64,000 nucleotides of DNA, from positions 3,596,001 to 3,660,000 of the forward strand of contig JAHWDD010000001.1 of the NCBI GenBank assembly GCA_023897205.1, given 5' to 3'. Source of the stretch: Exophiala sp. HKRS030 (lineage: Eukaryota; Ascomycota; Eurotiomycetes; Chaetothyriales; Herpotrichiellaceae). Numbering within the stretch: position 1 is the first letter of the stretch; each line of letters begins with the position of its first letter. Below are positions 23,200 to 35,576 of the stretch, in pieces. The notes beneath the pieces were generated by a model. It was not told the origin of the DNA. It saw only the letters and a list, made by a program, of their open reading frames with translations, and searched no databases. The position numbers were made by a program, and so were the translations under genes.

Positions 23200-24580
23200 T
23201 CACAGGTGTAGCAGCCGGAAGTTCCCGGATGCCTCTTACTGTAACAACGACAACAAACCGAAAAGGTGAGGCAACGACGGTGGTATGGTAATGCAACTCA
23301 GCAAAAGGGATAGGCGCGTTGGGTTGTCGAATTACGAGGTCACACGAAGTTCGCCAAATGCTTGGGGCTTGGAGGGAAAAAAAGTCTGGGCCTAGATGAC
23401 GGATTACTCTCACACCACTTGTTGGTTGATCGGTGAGCGTTAATTGTGCCCCGGAACACTGAGGCAAGGCTGAGGTGTCCACTGAATAAAAAGATACCTG
23501 GGTAGCCGTGGCCCACAAAAACCAACAAGTCACGCCATCTACAGAGTACTGTCAGTATAACGATCTCGGGCCTCGCCGACCTGGCCACAATTGGGTCATA
23601 CAGTACAGCACCTGGGTCAGCTGGAGATCCTTGATCCGTTCTTCATGCAGAAGGGAGCCATAACCTAGTAATCCAGGGCATTAAGCTTAAGTGATAGGTG
23701 GATCATTCTTTTTTCACTCATCACGCATATTCTGGATTCAAGGGCTCAAGGCTCAGCCATCCTTCCCCGGGTTCTCGTTGGTGCGCAGACTATCTGAGGA
23801 CCCTTTGGCTTTGAAACTTGTCACTTGATATTGAGACCACCATTACTTTCTTTTTTGCGGTGATGCGCGTGTGATCGTGTCTCATCTCATGTTTCCTGGG
23901 GCTTTGAGAACCCTGGGACGAGTTATACACCGACTGCTGCATGTAAACTGATAGCGACACGATTGGTGGTTTGCATATTCTTGGGTTTCACCGACAACTC
24001 CTCCCTCACCACATGATAGTCAGATACCATGCTAGGGAATGATCACGGATACCGCTGTGGCGTTCAGTATGTCATCTTCATTGGGTAAAACTCATGCCGC
24101 TTCATTATGATGCTTGATAGCAATAACCCGTTTGTACTGTACAGTGTATGTGGTTGGTTTTCCCTGACGACCTGATTCCCGAATGACCACCCACTACAAA
24201 AACGAAAACCCCGTACAGCCTTGGTGTACAGTTACTTTCTCTCTGCCCGATAACGATGACATAGCCCATGGTGATGGTGAGTGAAAATTCAACCTCTTAA
24301 GATACCACACACTGGTCTTATCACATAGCCTGAAAGAAGTAACCATTCAGCAAAGGCCTTCGCTCTGTCTTCGATGATGCAGTTGATCGTCCCTGTCTCC
24401 TTCTCTTCCGCTTTTATGTGTTGACTTGGCTCGTCGTCCGAGTTGTGGATGATACCGATCGCCTTTGGTCTTCGCTGCCTGATACGCCTCCGTATGGCGG
24501 TCAGATATTCGCTGCTGTAGAAGGGTTTCTCCGTGCTTGTGTACATGGTCCTTCACCGCCTGATCTTCACACCTGAGAAT
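23200..24580. other. intergenic, weak open frames only
   Basis: A minus-strand frame at 24347-24556 is open for 70 codons directly after the TGA of the 24581-24841 candidate. Otherwise there is no supportable gene. TGTACTGTACAG-type palindromes occur near 24131. Confidence 0.35.
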
Positions 24581-24841
24581 TCATTTTGTCTTCCTCGACG
24601 CATCGTGACCACCTTGGAGCATGATATGGACATGGAATGCGGTCTCGGGGGCTTTTGTTGACCTTCTGTCGGCCCACTCGACGTACTGAATGACGATATC
24701 GACGGCCTGCACACGTCTCTCGTCCTCATCCTCGGGCGTGTCAGATGCCGCAGGTGGCAACAACCACGCCCCTGACAAAGCGTCGATTTCCAGGTCGGTC
24801 TCCGCGTCGAACAAGAGACCCAGCCGACCTCTGTTACCCAT
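24581..24841 (-). CDS. possible small protein gene
   Basis: ATG at 24841 gives 86 aa with a plausible composition: LGLLFDAETDLEIDALSGA, then an acidic TPEDEDERR and the amphipathic VQAVDIVIQYVEWADRR. No family recognised. The same frame remains open for about 75 codons beyond the TGA, so this may be a truncated larger gene, or the TGA may be removed by an intron I cannot place. Confidence 0.3.
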   Translation of the reverse strand: MGNRGRLGLLFDAETDLEIDALSGAWLLPPAASDTPEDEDERRVQAVDIVIQYVEWADRRSTKAPETAFHVHIMLQGGHDASRKTK

Positions 24842-26184
24842 TTGCGCTATCGCCCTGTAGGTATGTTTGGCTTGTTCGGGGTTTTTTCTGCCGATGTGCC
24901 TTGCGCAATCTGGTATTCCCCGGCGAGGTTGCTTTTATTCGATGCTTTCCTCTCCCCTTGACCCTTTTGGCTTCTGGAGCGACGCAGCAGAAGGAGAGGA
25001 GGGAAACAGACCGCCCTTTTAGAACCTTGGAAGTATCTTGAACAGGTATTGAATTCCAACCTTTCTCAGCCACAATTGATAAGTCACTGGGGAACCATCC
25101 AATGGTAAGATGTACCCATTATCTCTCCCGGGCCATCAGTAACCATTCCCGCCATTCAGATGGCACCATATTGAAACGCACTCGACTCGGCATCGTTAGT
25201 GAATCACGTGGGTCCTCGACTATGCCGGTTTCCTTTGGTATCAGACCACCCTTGCACCACCACCGCCCCGGAATCACAGCCACATAAAATTATGTACTCG
25301 TACGCTAGACTCTTCTGTAATGTTCGCGATCCGTCGTCCTGGCATCAAATCAAGTCGGTCTTTGATTCCGAGGATGACGTGCAGGCTTCGGTTTCGAATG
25401 GCCAACTACGTACCCGAGATCCGATGTTGATAAATTATTTCGGGCCGCTATGAGTTAACATTTATGCTCAATGTTTCATAGGTCAGTTGTGGTCTTGTGA
25501 GCGCAGTAAATCTTTGGCTTTGTGCCGAGAAAGCAGGTGTCGACAAGAAACGTCGAGGTCCTTTTGGATCGCAGGAAGTCCCCTCCGGTTCAATGCTGGC
25601 GAATTCGTTCGAGGCAGGTGATGAACGACGCTGAAGCTGTCAATCAGTCGACAGTATTAGTTTAGCAACACATCTCTCGACGGAGGCTCGTATGCTGGAA
25701 TAGGAGATGATCAAATCTGTGGAAATTTTTCTTCATTGGATGTCTGTCTGTCTGTCTTCTGAATATGATGGAAGCAATGCTTGCTCGCATCAGTGAGATT
25801 TGTGTGAAGAGACACTCGTTCGCACTTAGCTGAGTCAATCCATTCTACGTGTATATCGTCCCGTCTTCCGCTCGGCTTCAGCTGTGCAAATCTTTTTGTC
25901 TGAGATTTTTTCCAATCCAACTCTTGCTATTTGTGCGTGATCCAAGAGGCTGAGTCGTGGCTGCCAGTGAAAGTAAAATAGATCCAGAAATGTAACCCAA
26001 GGCTGTATTGATGACCCATGTGGTCACGCCCCTACCAGCTGATCCAATATAACATGCTCTTCATATCACATAATAATGCACATACCATGATGTTCTTGCA
26101 TACTCTAAATCCAAGTTCGTATCCGTACACATAGTGCATTTTCAACCAACGCCAGTCAAATGCAGGACCCAAAAGCCTTCACTT
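24842..26184. other. intergenic, no supported gene
   Basis: About 1.3 kb. A short (TGTC)n run lies near 25741-25756. No coding frame with support. Confidence 0.45.
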
Positions 26185-27029
26185 TTAGGTGTTGTGGATG
26201 AGGAAATTCTTAAAGGAGTCCCAGTAATCAGAGTTGACATAGCTGGTGCTGGGTTAGTATGGCCACTGATACATTCATAATCGTCAAAAACTTACATGTA
26301 CTTCATGCTGCTTCTCAAACTGGGTTGAATGCTTTCGGGTTGCCATCTGAAGATGTACATTACAAAAGCCCAACTAAAACTCGCAAACACAGGCCAGGCG
26401 TTTCTCTGAACCATGGCCTTCGTCTCGGGTGACAGCCTCTGCGTCCACAGCGTCGGGGTGGGTGTTGTACTCGTCATGGTGGGCGGTTCGATGCTAAGTC
26501 GCGCCAGAGCGAGTATGACCCTGGCGAAAACGTAGATGACTATTTGCTGGTTCACACTGGAGACGGAAAATGTCAACCTTGGTGCCTCACATTTTTCCCG
26601 AGGGGCATAATCTTACCTGCCCTGCTTCGCGCGACCGAAGACGGTGTAACCCCCCAGTAAACCGGCAAAAAATGTATCGTATGGTCCTTCTTTTCCAGGG
26701 TTTGTCGGATTTAGAAGTCTTAATACCAACATGGCGGATTTGTAGACTGCCGCGAATGTCGCGAGGTTTTTCGCATGTTGTTTTGTAGCTTTGAAGACTA
26801 ATCGTACTTTTTCTCGTATGGATCCCGAGCGAAACAAAAAGACCATAACAAGCGCATGCGGAAATCTGACCTTGGCCCCATATACGGCGCCATTACGAGC
26901 GGCTTTGATGATTGCTAGGAGGGGAGCGAGGTCCGGATTCAGGATGATTGATTCAGCGGTATCCTATCAGTGTCAGCGTCGTATACACAAAGCAATCTTG
27001 GGAGGGAGGTATACTCTGAGCACGTCCAT
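26185..27029 (-). CDS. PXMP4: peroxisomal membrane protein 4 (PMP24) homologue, 4 exons
   Basis: Exons 27029-27015, 26963-26617, 26556-26296 and 26242-26185 give 226 aa. Every junction is a GT-AG intron of 51-60 nt and the frame is continuous. The family signature is clear: KAARNGAVYGAKVRFPHALV, VMVFLFRSGSIREKVRLVF, KATKQHAKNLATFAAVYKS, then after the third exon joins, SVNQQIVIYVFARVILALA, and the terminal DYWDSFKNFL. PXMP4/PMP24 belongs to the Tim17/Tim22/Tim23/PMP24 group and is an integral peroxisomal membrane protein of unclear transport function. The 15-nt first exon (MDVLR) is short but matches the usual N-terminus. Downstream and co-oriented with RPF2 but with an independent 0.9 kb spacer. 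Confidence 0.92.
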
Positions 27030-27932
27030 GACTGCTTAATCAACACTTGACGTTGTTATACTAGCTGCTAGATATACTGTGCGATAAATGAAGAGGATTG
27101 CAGTCCAAAGCGGATCGATCTGGGGTAGGCGAGGTTGGACTGCGCTTGATGGAATGTTGTGACAGTGCTCACGTCATGAAGGTGTTGACAGACTGAAGAT
27201 GAGACAAGCTGGCATGTGAGATGTTCTGATCGGGGGTCAATGCAGGGAAGTTTGTATTGTACGCAATGTCAATGGGCAGAATAACAGAGGAAGAGAGAGG
27301 CTCATTAGGCCTCGGCGGAGGAAACGAGAGCGCGACATCATCGGTGCATGTGAACGGCAAAGCTTGGGGTTTCTCTCCACATTATTTCGGGTTGGCTCGA
27401 CGTACTTTTCCGTCTTGCCTCGGCTCGTATTTTGAAGTCCTACAATTCTTTGCCCTAACAAGCCGACGTCTTATGTCGCCGGCACCAGCAGAACTCCATC
27501 GTCTCATAAACTTGATCCAACTCCGACCTCCCCCAACAGCTTGGCCATGACCACAACGTACTCTCTACATGTTTGATCTTTCCAACCACACGGAGGCGTT
27601 CTGAACCGACAGACTTGGGTTCGTTAGCGGTCCTGAGGCCATGCTGCAGTCATGCGTCGTCACTGCTCTTCTCAACTAGGCTGTGTGACTGCAGATGAAG
27701 GGCGCATTGCTTTTACCGTGTGGCGAGGGATGAGATATCGTCCATGTCAGCCCCAAAGAAGAGGCAGTCTTGGGAGGTCCATTGCGCATTCGTAGGACAG
27801 ACACCAAAGTCAAAATGGTCGGATTTTATGCCCGACAGTCCTGTCTCATGCCCGATCCAGCCCATCATGCCCTTTTTAGAACTTCTTGCCTATAGGGGTT
27901 TTGGAATTAGGAGGGATCAATCCCAAACGCTT
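27030..27932. other. intergenic, no supported gene
   Basis: This 0.9 kb holds the promoter of the PXMP4 homologue and the 3' flank of RPF2. No gene seen. Confidence 0.5.
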
Positions 27933-29129
27933 TCATGATAACCGCTGTCGCTTCGGCTTTTCGTTCTGCTCGCTGTTGCCCATCGCTTCATCTTCGTCCT
28001 CACCGATACTGATCTCGTCACCAGACCCTCCCATGCTACTTCTACCATCTGAAAAATCTTCATCTATCTCCATGCCACCGTCGACCATGTCCTCGTCTTG
28101 GCTAACATCATCGTCCTGTGAGCCAGTTCCGTTCATGTCCTCAACGTCCAGGTCTCGTGATCGCTTCAGACCCTTCATTTTTCGTGTCTGCAATGTGCTG
28201 AGATCCTGCTTGCCAAGATGAACCCGACCAATCTTGTCACCGACCAGATCTGTCTCAATGTTTTTCTTTGTGCGAGCCTCGTTCGGTCGACGACCATGCT
28301 TCATAGCCTCTTTCATCACACCAGGATCGGCTTCACGAAGTCGACCGACTCGAAAATCGAAACTCGGCCCTATCTGATCGAGTTCCACGCGTGGGGTTTT
28401 GGCATTGTTTGACCTCACGGTCTTGATCCGATACCATCGAAGGTGGAGCACGGGCTTGTTGGAGGGATCGTTCAGGTCGGTCGAACCGGTTGAGGTCTCG
28501 CTAGCCGCAATCATGAGAAGGTACTGTAGGCCGGCCACATCTACCGAGGAGATCTCTTCGCCCTGAAACAGATCCAGCATCAGAGACTTCACTGTCCGAT
28601 AAAGCGCAGCCTGCTCGGATGATGAGGAATCATCCCACTGCGATCCAGAGAAGAGTATCATCGGCTTCATCTCAACGCCAATCTGTAGCTTCTGCTCTTT
28701 CTCCGGCTGGTCTGGTGGCAGAGTGAGCAGCAGCTCCATCATGTCGAGAAGTTTTCCATCGTATGTACGGAGCACAGTGATGTTGTTAGGTCTCTTTTTT
28801 GAATGCGTCCCAAAGACCACCACACCGCATTCATTCTTGTGTGCCAAAAATTCTAGGGAAGCAGGGTCTTCGAAGGGGTAGATGTCGCTGTTCTTCTTGT
28901 TGAGGAGGACTGAATCGGGTTTCGTCAGAGTGTGGACGGTCTTGAGCACTGAAGCCACAGGCTGCGGGCACTTGCTGCCATGTAGAAGCAGGACTTTTTT
29001 GCGGGATTCAATTTGTTGTGGTTCTCGTGCTTTGACTATACGAGCCGTCCGGGCATTGCGAGGTTTACTACATTTTGTTAGCGAGCAGGAATCCTTCACT
29101 TGTGCGAAACCTTACATTTCTCTTAACAT
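27933..29129 (-). CDS. RPF2: ribosome biogenesis protein RPF2 (Brix domain), 2 exons
   Basis: Exons 29129-29116 and 29067-27933 give 382 aa. The 14-nt first exon joins through a 48-nt intron (GTAAGG donor, CTAAC branch, TGTAG acceptor) to read MLREIKPRNARTARIVKARE, the conserved RPF2 start. The Brix domain follows: KKVLLLHGSKCP, LNKKNSDIYPFEDPASLEF, HKNECGVVVFGTHSKKRPNN, LRTYDGKLLDMMELLL, FRVGRLREADPGVMKEAM. In yeast Rpf2 with Rrs1 brings 5S rRNP into pre-60S particles in the nucleolus. The C-terminus is extended and acidic (DVEDMNGTGSQDDDVSQDED) and ends in a basic KPKRQRLS, a likely nuclear/nucleolar signal. Essential housekeeping gene, intact. Confidence 0.95.
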
Positions 29130-30083
29130 TTCGACACTTCTGTTCAGGCGCACTGTTCGGCCAGCAAATGTAGATGCCGTCCCTGCAATATCAAAAAAAA
29201 TTGTACCGAGCGCTGTTATCGATAAGCTACTGCGGATCATACCATGCTGCTGTACACCAAATTTACTACTACAATGGAACCTTTGCTTTACAGTAGACTC
29301 CCAAAAATGATACCTAGGTAGATACAACTATCTTACATAATGTAGGGCACCTATCTCAGTTACTCACTAACATCCACTCTCCTTCACTCTCCTTCTCAAA
29401 CCAAGCAGCCAAACCAACAAATAAAAACCCACCAAAAAAACAAAAAGTTTGGAGAGTCGAAGCCTGGAACTGGCTTCTTCTTTACTTATCCCGACTATGA
29501 CCATTCGTACCTCTAGAAAGTCTTAACTGCTTGTAGAGATAGTACAGTAGTCATGGAAACCTGCTGACTCCCAGTTTATTCCACTAAGCGGGTTTCCAAG
29601 GATAAGCCCCCCTCCGAACCATTGGGCCAAAGCCGCGATTCGACGTGGTGAGTCTTTAATAGTGGCCATCAAGGCGGACTTTGTTGAAGGAAAATTCACT
29701 TGTTAAACATATCAAGGGTATGAATTACTCTGGTGGGTCACTTCGGTGAATGACAAGTCAGGTAGGTACTTGCTAACATGAGGCATGTTTTCGTGCGATG
29801 ACTTTCACTTTAAATCTGATTTTGTGTTGCGGCGTCTGGAGGCAGGTCCTCAATAATCAACACTGGAACTGCTGAGCACGAAATCAGCCGAGATGAGCGA
29901 AACGAAACAGCTTCATGTAAAGTGATGTGCTCGTTCATCCTGGAATGCCATCGAGCAGAACCGTAAGTGTCTTCTGTTAATATGGCCATCCTCGTGTCAC
30001 TAATAACACCGTGCTTCTGATGACGTCTACACGAGCTTAGCGTCAGGATCACTAGTAGATGATCTGCCACCAGAGTATGCCGT
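29130..30083. other. intergenic, no supported gene
   Basis: RPF2 promoter side and 3' flank of the broken permease. It includes TACCTAGGTAGATAC at 29311-29325 and AGGTAGGTACTTG near 29760. No gene seen. Confidence 0.5.
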
Positions 30084-31886
30084 TCACAAAGTATAGAGAA
30101 AGTCTGGGCTAGAGTAGACATTGTGGTTAGCATCCATCTGGGTGTTTGAAGTTGGCAACAATCCCTACCTTTCATCGCCCATCAGTCGGATCTCATAGTC
30201 ATTCTTCCCCTCAACTAAATAGTCTCTCTTCCCAGCTTTTCTCAGTGCGTTCTCGCGACGAAGGAAGATATAATGTAACACGGTACCACCGAAGAGGCAA
30301 AATCCGAGATACCAGAGTAGTACTGCGTGGCCAGGGATGAAACGAGGCTTGTCCGCGTCTCGGTAGGCATTACTAACAACAACGCCCTGCAGATTCGACC
30401 ATCCCATCATCAGGCCAATTGTCACGCCTCGTTTGTACACGCCTTCCGTATTGTTCGCGACCCAGGCGATGCCGTTTGGCAGACACGGGTAGATGCCCAT
30501 TGCCGCTAGAAAAGTGGCAGCATATGTCGCTCTAGCAGAGCAATCGCTAGCAAGGATGGCGAAGCCAATGACGGCGAGAGGGGAAACTATCATCGTATAG
30601 ATACCTCGTCGCTTTGTTCGATCTGCTAGGAAGCCAACGGCCACAGTGAGCACCGCTGCCACAGCGTATGGCGGGATGGAAAGTAGCTGGGAGGTCGTCG
30701 CTTTCCACCCGAGCTCCGCGAGGACTGCAATATTGATTAGTGAACAGCAGTAACCTTTCCACAAGAGTTCTTACTGCTGGGTAGAAACAAACTAAAAGCA
30801 TAGAGACCAGCACCCATACCCATACTGAACATAGAGGATGTGTACGTCTTCCAGTTGCGAAGGTTGGCCCAGAAGTACGTCCACTTGAATGTTTCGAGTC
30901 CGGCACTGGCTTGCTGGTCCTGCTTCAAGCGGTGATACATCCGAAATCGCTCCTCCGCGGTTAAGAATGTAGCCTCATCGGGAAAGTCTTGTACCATCCA
31001 GAATGAGATGATCCCAATGATAACTGTGGCGATCCCTTCGAGGATAAAGATCCAGGCCCATCCAGATTTACCACCAACACCCTGGAGTTTCGAGATACAA
31101 TATGCGAGTAGGCCACCGAAAGAATCCGCATTGGCTGCAGCGCTGAAGATCAGAGCAGATCTCACACCAAACTCGGATCGACGATACCAGCAGGAGAGAT
31201 AGAAATTACACCCTAGAAACAATCAGTAGTGAACTGCAGGAGCGCCAGGCTTTCGTAGAACTTACCTGGGAACAGTCCAGCCTCAAAAAGGCCTAGAAAC
31301 CAGCGCGTTGCTGCAAGGCCGGCGAAGTTGCTAACAAATCCCTGACACACGGTCACAATCCCCCAGAGAATCATGCTGTGACATACAGTTAGTGGTTGAC
31401 AGAATCCGCGCGATCGCAAGACCATAGGAGCAACTCACAGGCTCGGAATGTACAAGCTCGGTCGCAATTTCTTCAGCAGCGCATTGGATGCGGGCTCAAA
31501 AACCGAGTAGGAAACGAAGAAAATGGCCAAGCCGGCGTTCCATTGCCCATTTGTCATGTGCAAGTCCTTCTACAAGCCGGCGATTTTAGCGTTCCCAATA
31601 TTCGTTCGATCCAAGAACGAAACCAAGTACAAGAGACACAGCCATGGGATGAGCCTGAGGTCGACCTTCCATAATAGTTGACGTTCCTTTGGCACCCTGG
31701 GTCAGCATCGGCTTGAGAGCAGTTGACGGTGAAAGCGATGGGAGGTTTCTGCTTTACCTTCAGCTTCACCTTCAGCTTCTTCTCCTCAAGGCTGAGACCG
31801 GCGTCGGGATCGTCGACGGTAAGAGAGTTGCTAGCTTTGCCGCCAGGGCCGGTTGCTTCGATTTGGACTTCTGAATCCTTCTCCAT
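30084..31886 (-). pseudogene. Dal5/TNA1-type MFS permease, broken by one TAG
   Basis: Six exons can be joined in phase: 31886-31758, 31665-31439, 31375-31266, 31212-30775, 30724-30169 and 30108-30084. They give 495 codons, the normal family length. Family marks are clear: FLDRTNIGNAKIAG after the first helix, TRWFLGLFEAGLFPGCNFYL in helix 4-5, VQDFPDEATFLTAEE before the central loop, and the final short exon giving PDFLYTL. One in-frame TAG at 31572-31570 (codon 75, GL-stop-KDLHMTNGQWN) interrupts an otherwise open frame. Functional members are plasma-membrane anion:cation symporters for allantoate, nicotinate and related carboxylates. A sequencing error or a living allele elsewhere cannot be excluded. 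The first intron acceptor is the least certain join. Confidence 0.85.
31570..31572 (-). other. premature TAG in the permease
   Basis: Genomic cta on the plus strand, TAG on the coding strand, between GGC TTG and AAG GAC TTG. Family members commonly have a Gln, Glu or Ala at this step. No GT-AG intron in reach removes it. Confidence 0.85.
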
Positions 31887-33494
31887 TCTGGGCTTTTGGG
31901 CGAGTTTACCAGTGCTAATGCTCGAATACTGCGGTGGTCGAGGTGCCGACCAGGAATCCAGTTCCACGTATACTTAGGCTTCTTTTTATTTCCCCCACAG
32001 GTGCGTATGCCACCCGTGGTCCTCCGACTGTCGTTGCACCCCGTGGGGTGGATGCTTCAGCATCTAGTGATCTCGAGCCTTCACGGCTGAGGCGATTAGA
32101 ACGAAGGGCGGATTGGAGAGCGGCAAGCGGTCGACGCGCTAAAAGCAGACTTAGCCCGCGTGGATGTTCGCGCGAATCACAAGCCATAGGACCATCGCAA
32201 AGACAAGTCTTGCGGAGCACGGAGAATGCTCCGTTCTTCACAGAGGAGTCTCGCAAAAAATCCATCGTTCAGCGTTGTAGGCATGGCGGGAATCTGGATC
32301 CGTAGCGGAGGGCGGCGACGCTGCTCCGCACTCATAGGAAGAGAGACTGGTGCAGGGGCTGAAAATAAGATGTGGTAGTGACGGTATCTCAGGCCTTTGC
32401 TGGGTCTGGGCCTTTTGTCCAACCTTTTCCAGCGACGCCATGTAGCACAAGGCTCGAAACTGCCACGGTGCTCGATCTGTACATTTAGCTAGAGAAGCAT
32501 ATTGAAGACCTCCTTGGGAGCTGACTATCAACTCGTCGCTAGAATGGTCTGAAGAATTTTGCAATTTTGGTCAAGCGTCGAATGAGCTCATGCCCACTGG
32601 GCTTCTAGGTAATGCAATTGTACCTTAGTGAGAAATCTACTCGATTACTCGTATCCGTGGGCGGTGAGGGATTGTGAAGGCTCTTCGGGCTGCCTGAACA
32701 ACGAGGTGATATTGGGAGACAGGCCCCGTAGGCCACCGTATTTCGGCTTAGAGAGGCTAACTGGGTGAGTCTCCTTTGAGTAGGGTGTTCTTTTTGGGTC
32801 TATAGCGACTATTCCTTCTCGCTCTATCAGGGTCGCTTCGTGGCTAGTGAAGGCTGATTCCCTCGAGCTTTCTATGCCAAAGCAGTCAATTCGCTCTTGA
32901 AGGCGTAGAGAACGGGGAGTCAAGTTATTTGAAGTAGGCACGAGTACGAAGGTCCGGTACCGAGTAAAGATCAAAGACGTTCCCAAAAGTCCGTATGAGT
33001 GCCTCCATCACATGCGATGGCTAAACAACGGAACGACGAGGCTGCCTACTACTCAAGCCTCGCCAGCCTCGCGACACCAGAAGACCCACGAGAAATATAT
33101 CAAGTCACTACCAATCGGATCAGTGACTTTTTACTTCACAATCACCAAGGCCCGAGGTGAGGACTCAGGCCAAGACCTCGTGGCTATGTGGTGGGTGGTC
33201 GTTGGTCTGGCGAGCAAGGAACAATACAACACCAAAAAGACTCGGGTTCAATTGCCAGTCCCCCAACAATGGCCCCTTTTCTTCAGCCCCGCTTGCCTTA
33301 AACTTTAACCAATCACGCTTCATTTCCACTCCTTTTTTGTCTCTCTGCTTTGGGGAAAAGTAAAGGTAAAGAAAACAAAAAACGGAGATTCTTCTGATTG
33401 ATGTACTATATGTTCTCTATGATGTTAAGATAGATCACTCTAGGTTTCTAAACGTCCTTATATGCCAGCGCCCTCCTGTACCGGAATAGAATAG
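31887..33494. other. intergenic, no supported gene
   Basis: This 1.6 kb separates the broken permease start from the 3' end of the siderophore transporter. Short frames only. No gene seen. Confidence 0.45.
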
Positions 33495-35576
33495 TCATCT
33501 CGTTGCAGCAGAGCCGCGCCATCTGCTCCCTCTGTTGACCTTTACGTTATTCCACATCAAAATAAAGACCACCGTTAGCGAGAATATCGCCGTCGCTGCA
33601 ATAAGGATTCTTCCTTGCGCAACGGCATATGCTGCATTGATGGCCTCACGCTCTGCCGATCCCCAGGGGTATGACAATTGTTTGCGGAGAGAACCATATA
33701 TGCGGGATGCCTGTCTTTTGCTACTGTCTGGTAGATACTTTTCGAGGTATTCAGGGAGGGTATTTGTCCAAATGGCTCCGGAAATCGAAAGTCCAACGCT
33801 TGCACCGATTGATTCGAAGAGCGCCATCAGCGCCCAGATCATTGCGGCGTCGGCATGTTCGACCCGTGAAAGTATTGCCATCTCCGAACACAGGAGCAGA
33901 CCTGCTTCACCAAACGAGATGAAGACTTGAGTCATCACTACGTATCCGATGTATTTTGTCTGGTTTCGGAAGTAGATCATCAGACCTGTCCCCAGCACTT
34001 TGATGGGAAGGAGGCCCAACGCTATCCACTTCACTCGTCCCCAGTATGAGATTCCACTTGCTAAAGGTTAGGAGACAAGCACAGATCAACACAGAAATGC
34101 GGATTCCGCACATACCAAGCGACTATAAGCCCGAAGACGGACGCCCCTAGACTGTAAATGTTGTTGATATAACCAGCGTTTTCAACACTCTGGTCGTAGA
34201 CAACTTGTAGATAGGAGCTGAAGTAACTCTCGTAGCATCTGCAATCCACCTTGTCAGTGCCGTGGTTAGATGACGCGACTAGGTGACCTACCTTAGACCC
34301 ATCCATTGTATAAATAGTACTGCGCACCCGCCTAGGACAGTCCTATCTTTCAGAACATGGTAGGACACAATCTTGAATGGCGCAACGCGTTCCCAAAATA
34401 TAAACGCAACCAGGATAAACCCTCCCAGTACCATGAGGACAATGATGGCTGCAGACCTCCATTTATGGGCTTGATAGGTTGCGATGGCCAGAGGAAGCAG
34501 GATGAATGAGAATCCTGCCACCAATAGAGCCATACCAATCGCTACAACGTCAGTGTTTCGAAGTCCGATCGACTAGGCGGTCAACAACGTACCGTCCCAT
34601 TCTATAAGTGTTTGCACAAGCTTTTGTGACCAGCTGCCGCTACGAGGCGTCTTTTGGGCAACTCTGCCTTCTGCCCTTGCCTTTCGCAGAGTGAAGAGGT
34701 AAACAACTAAGAGCGGAAGGGTCATGACGGGAATGAGTACGGCGAAAGTCCCAAAGCCCCAGCGCCAGGTGCTATGATGCAAGAATTGCTGCGCGAGAGC
34801 GGGTCCGGCGAATGTCGTCGCAATACGGGGCAATCCAAGTACAGCATAAACCAAACTCCGGTACTTCACGTTGGATATGTCGGCAGCGAACACGTTGATG
34901 ACTAGCCCAACTCCCTCGATACCAACTGTTTGGAATACCTAGGCAAGATCAGCCTCGCGACTGTGGCCAAGGACAGATCTTTGCTTACTTGTGCAACGGA
35001 AAACCCTACTGTACCGGTGCAGGCTGCAGCAATGAGCAGACCTTTTCTGTCAGCGTGTTTCAAAATTCCGAACTGAATGTTTGTCCCGAGGGTCTTACCA
35101 AGAACATCGAAGACGGTAGTGACGGTCAGGCCAACACCGCGGCCCCATATGTCCGTAATCCTCGCGAATGGTAATTTGGCCACTCCCCCTACTATGTTCG
35201 AGACAATCGAAGTGGCAGCGGTCAAGCCGTGGGCGTCGAACGAACTCAAGGCGTAGGGGCGAAGCGGCCCCAGCGACTGTGACTCTAATGCGTTGAAAAA
35301 TGTCAAAAGAAGCCCGCTACGCAGGTTAGTATGTTGGACGGGCGAATCCACAACCACAAGGATGGTAGTATACCTTAGACAAAACAGCACACACAACGGC
35401 GTGGTCCAGCTCGCAATCACTGCTTCCGCTTCCACAACACCTTTCAAGCGTACGTCTCTCGTTGTGTTCTCAACATCACCGCCCGAGTCTCCTGTCCGGG
35501 TCTCGAAGACTGCAGAAGGGTGGCTCGTGGGTTGCGTCGAGGTCGTCCCTTCGGCCTTTTCGTCGAACTTGAGCAT
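33495..35576 (-). CDS. siderophore-iron MFS transporter, 7 exons
   Basis: Exons 35576-35374, 35316-35099, 35041-34989, 34938-34593, 34541-34292, 34238-34116 and 33495-34056 give 584 aa with no internal stop. The start ATG is at 35576 (MLKFDEKAEG). ARN/SIT family marks: after helix 1, ALESQSLGPLRPYALSSF; the motif region KLPFARITDIWGRGVGLTV; VFQTVGIEGVGLVINVFAAD; and a late PWGSAEREAINAAYAVAQGR that matches the C-terminal loop of Sit1/MirB-type carriers. Family knowledge: proton symport of ferric siderophores at the plasma or vesicle membrane, usually iron-repressed. The exon 6/7 acceptor is TTTAGCAAG, and only the second AG keeps the frame. It stands alone as an intact gene among decayed neighbours. 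Confidence 0.9.
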
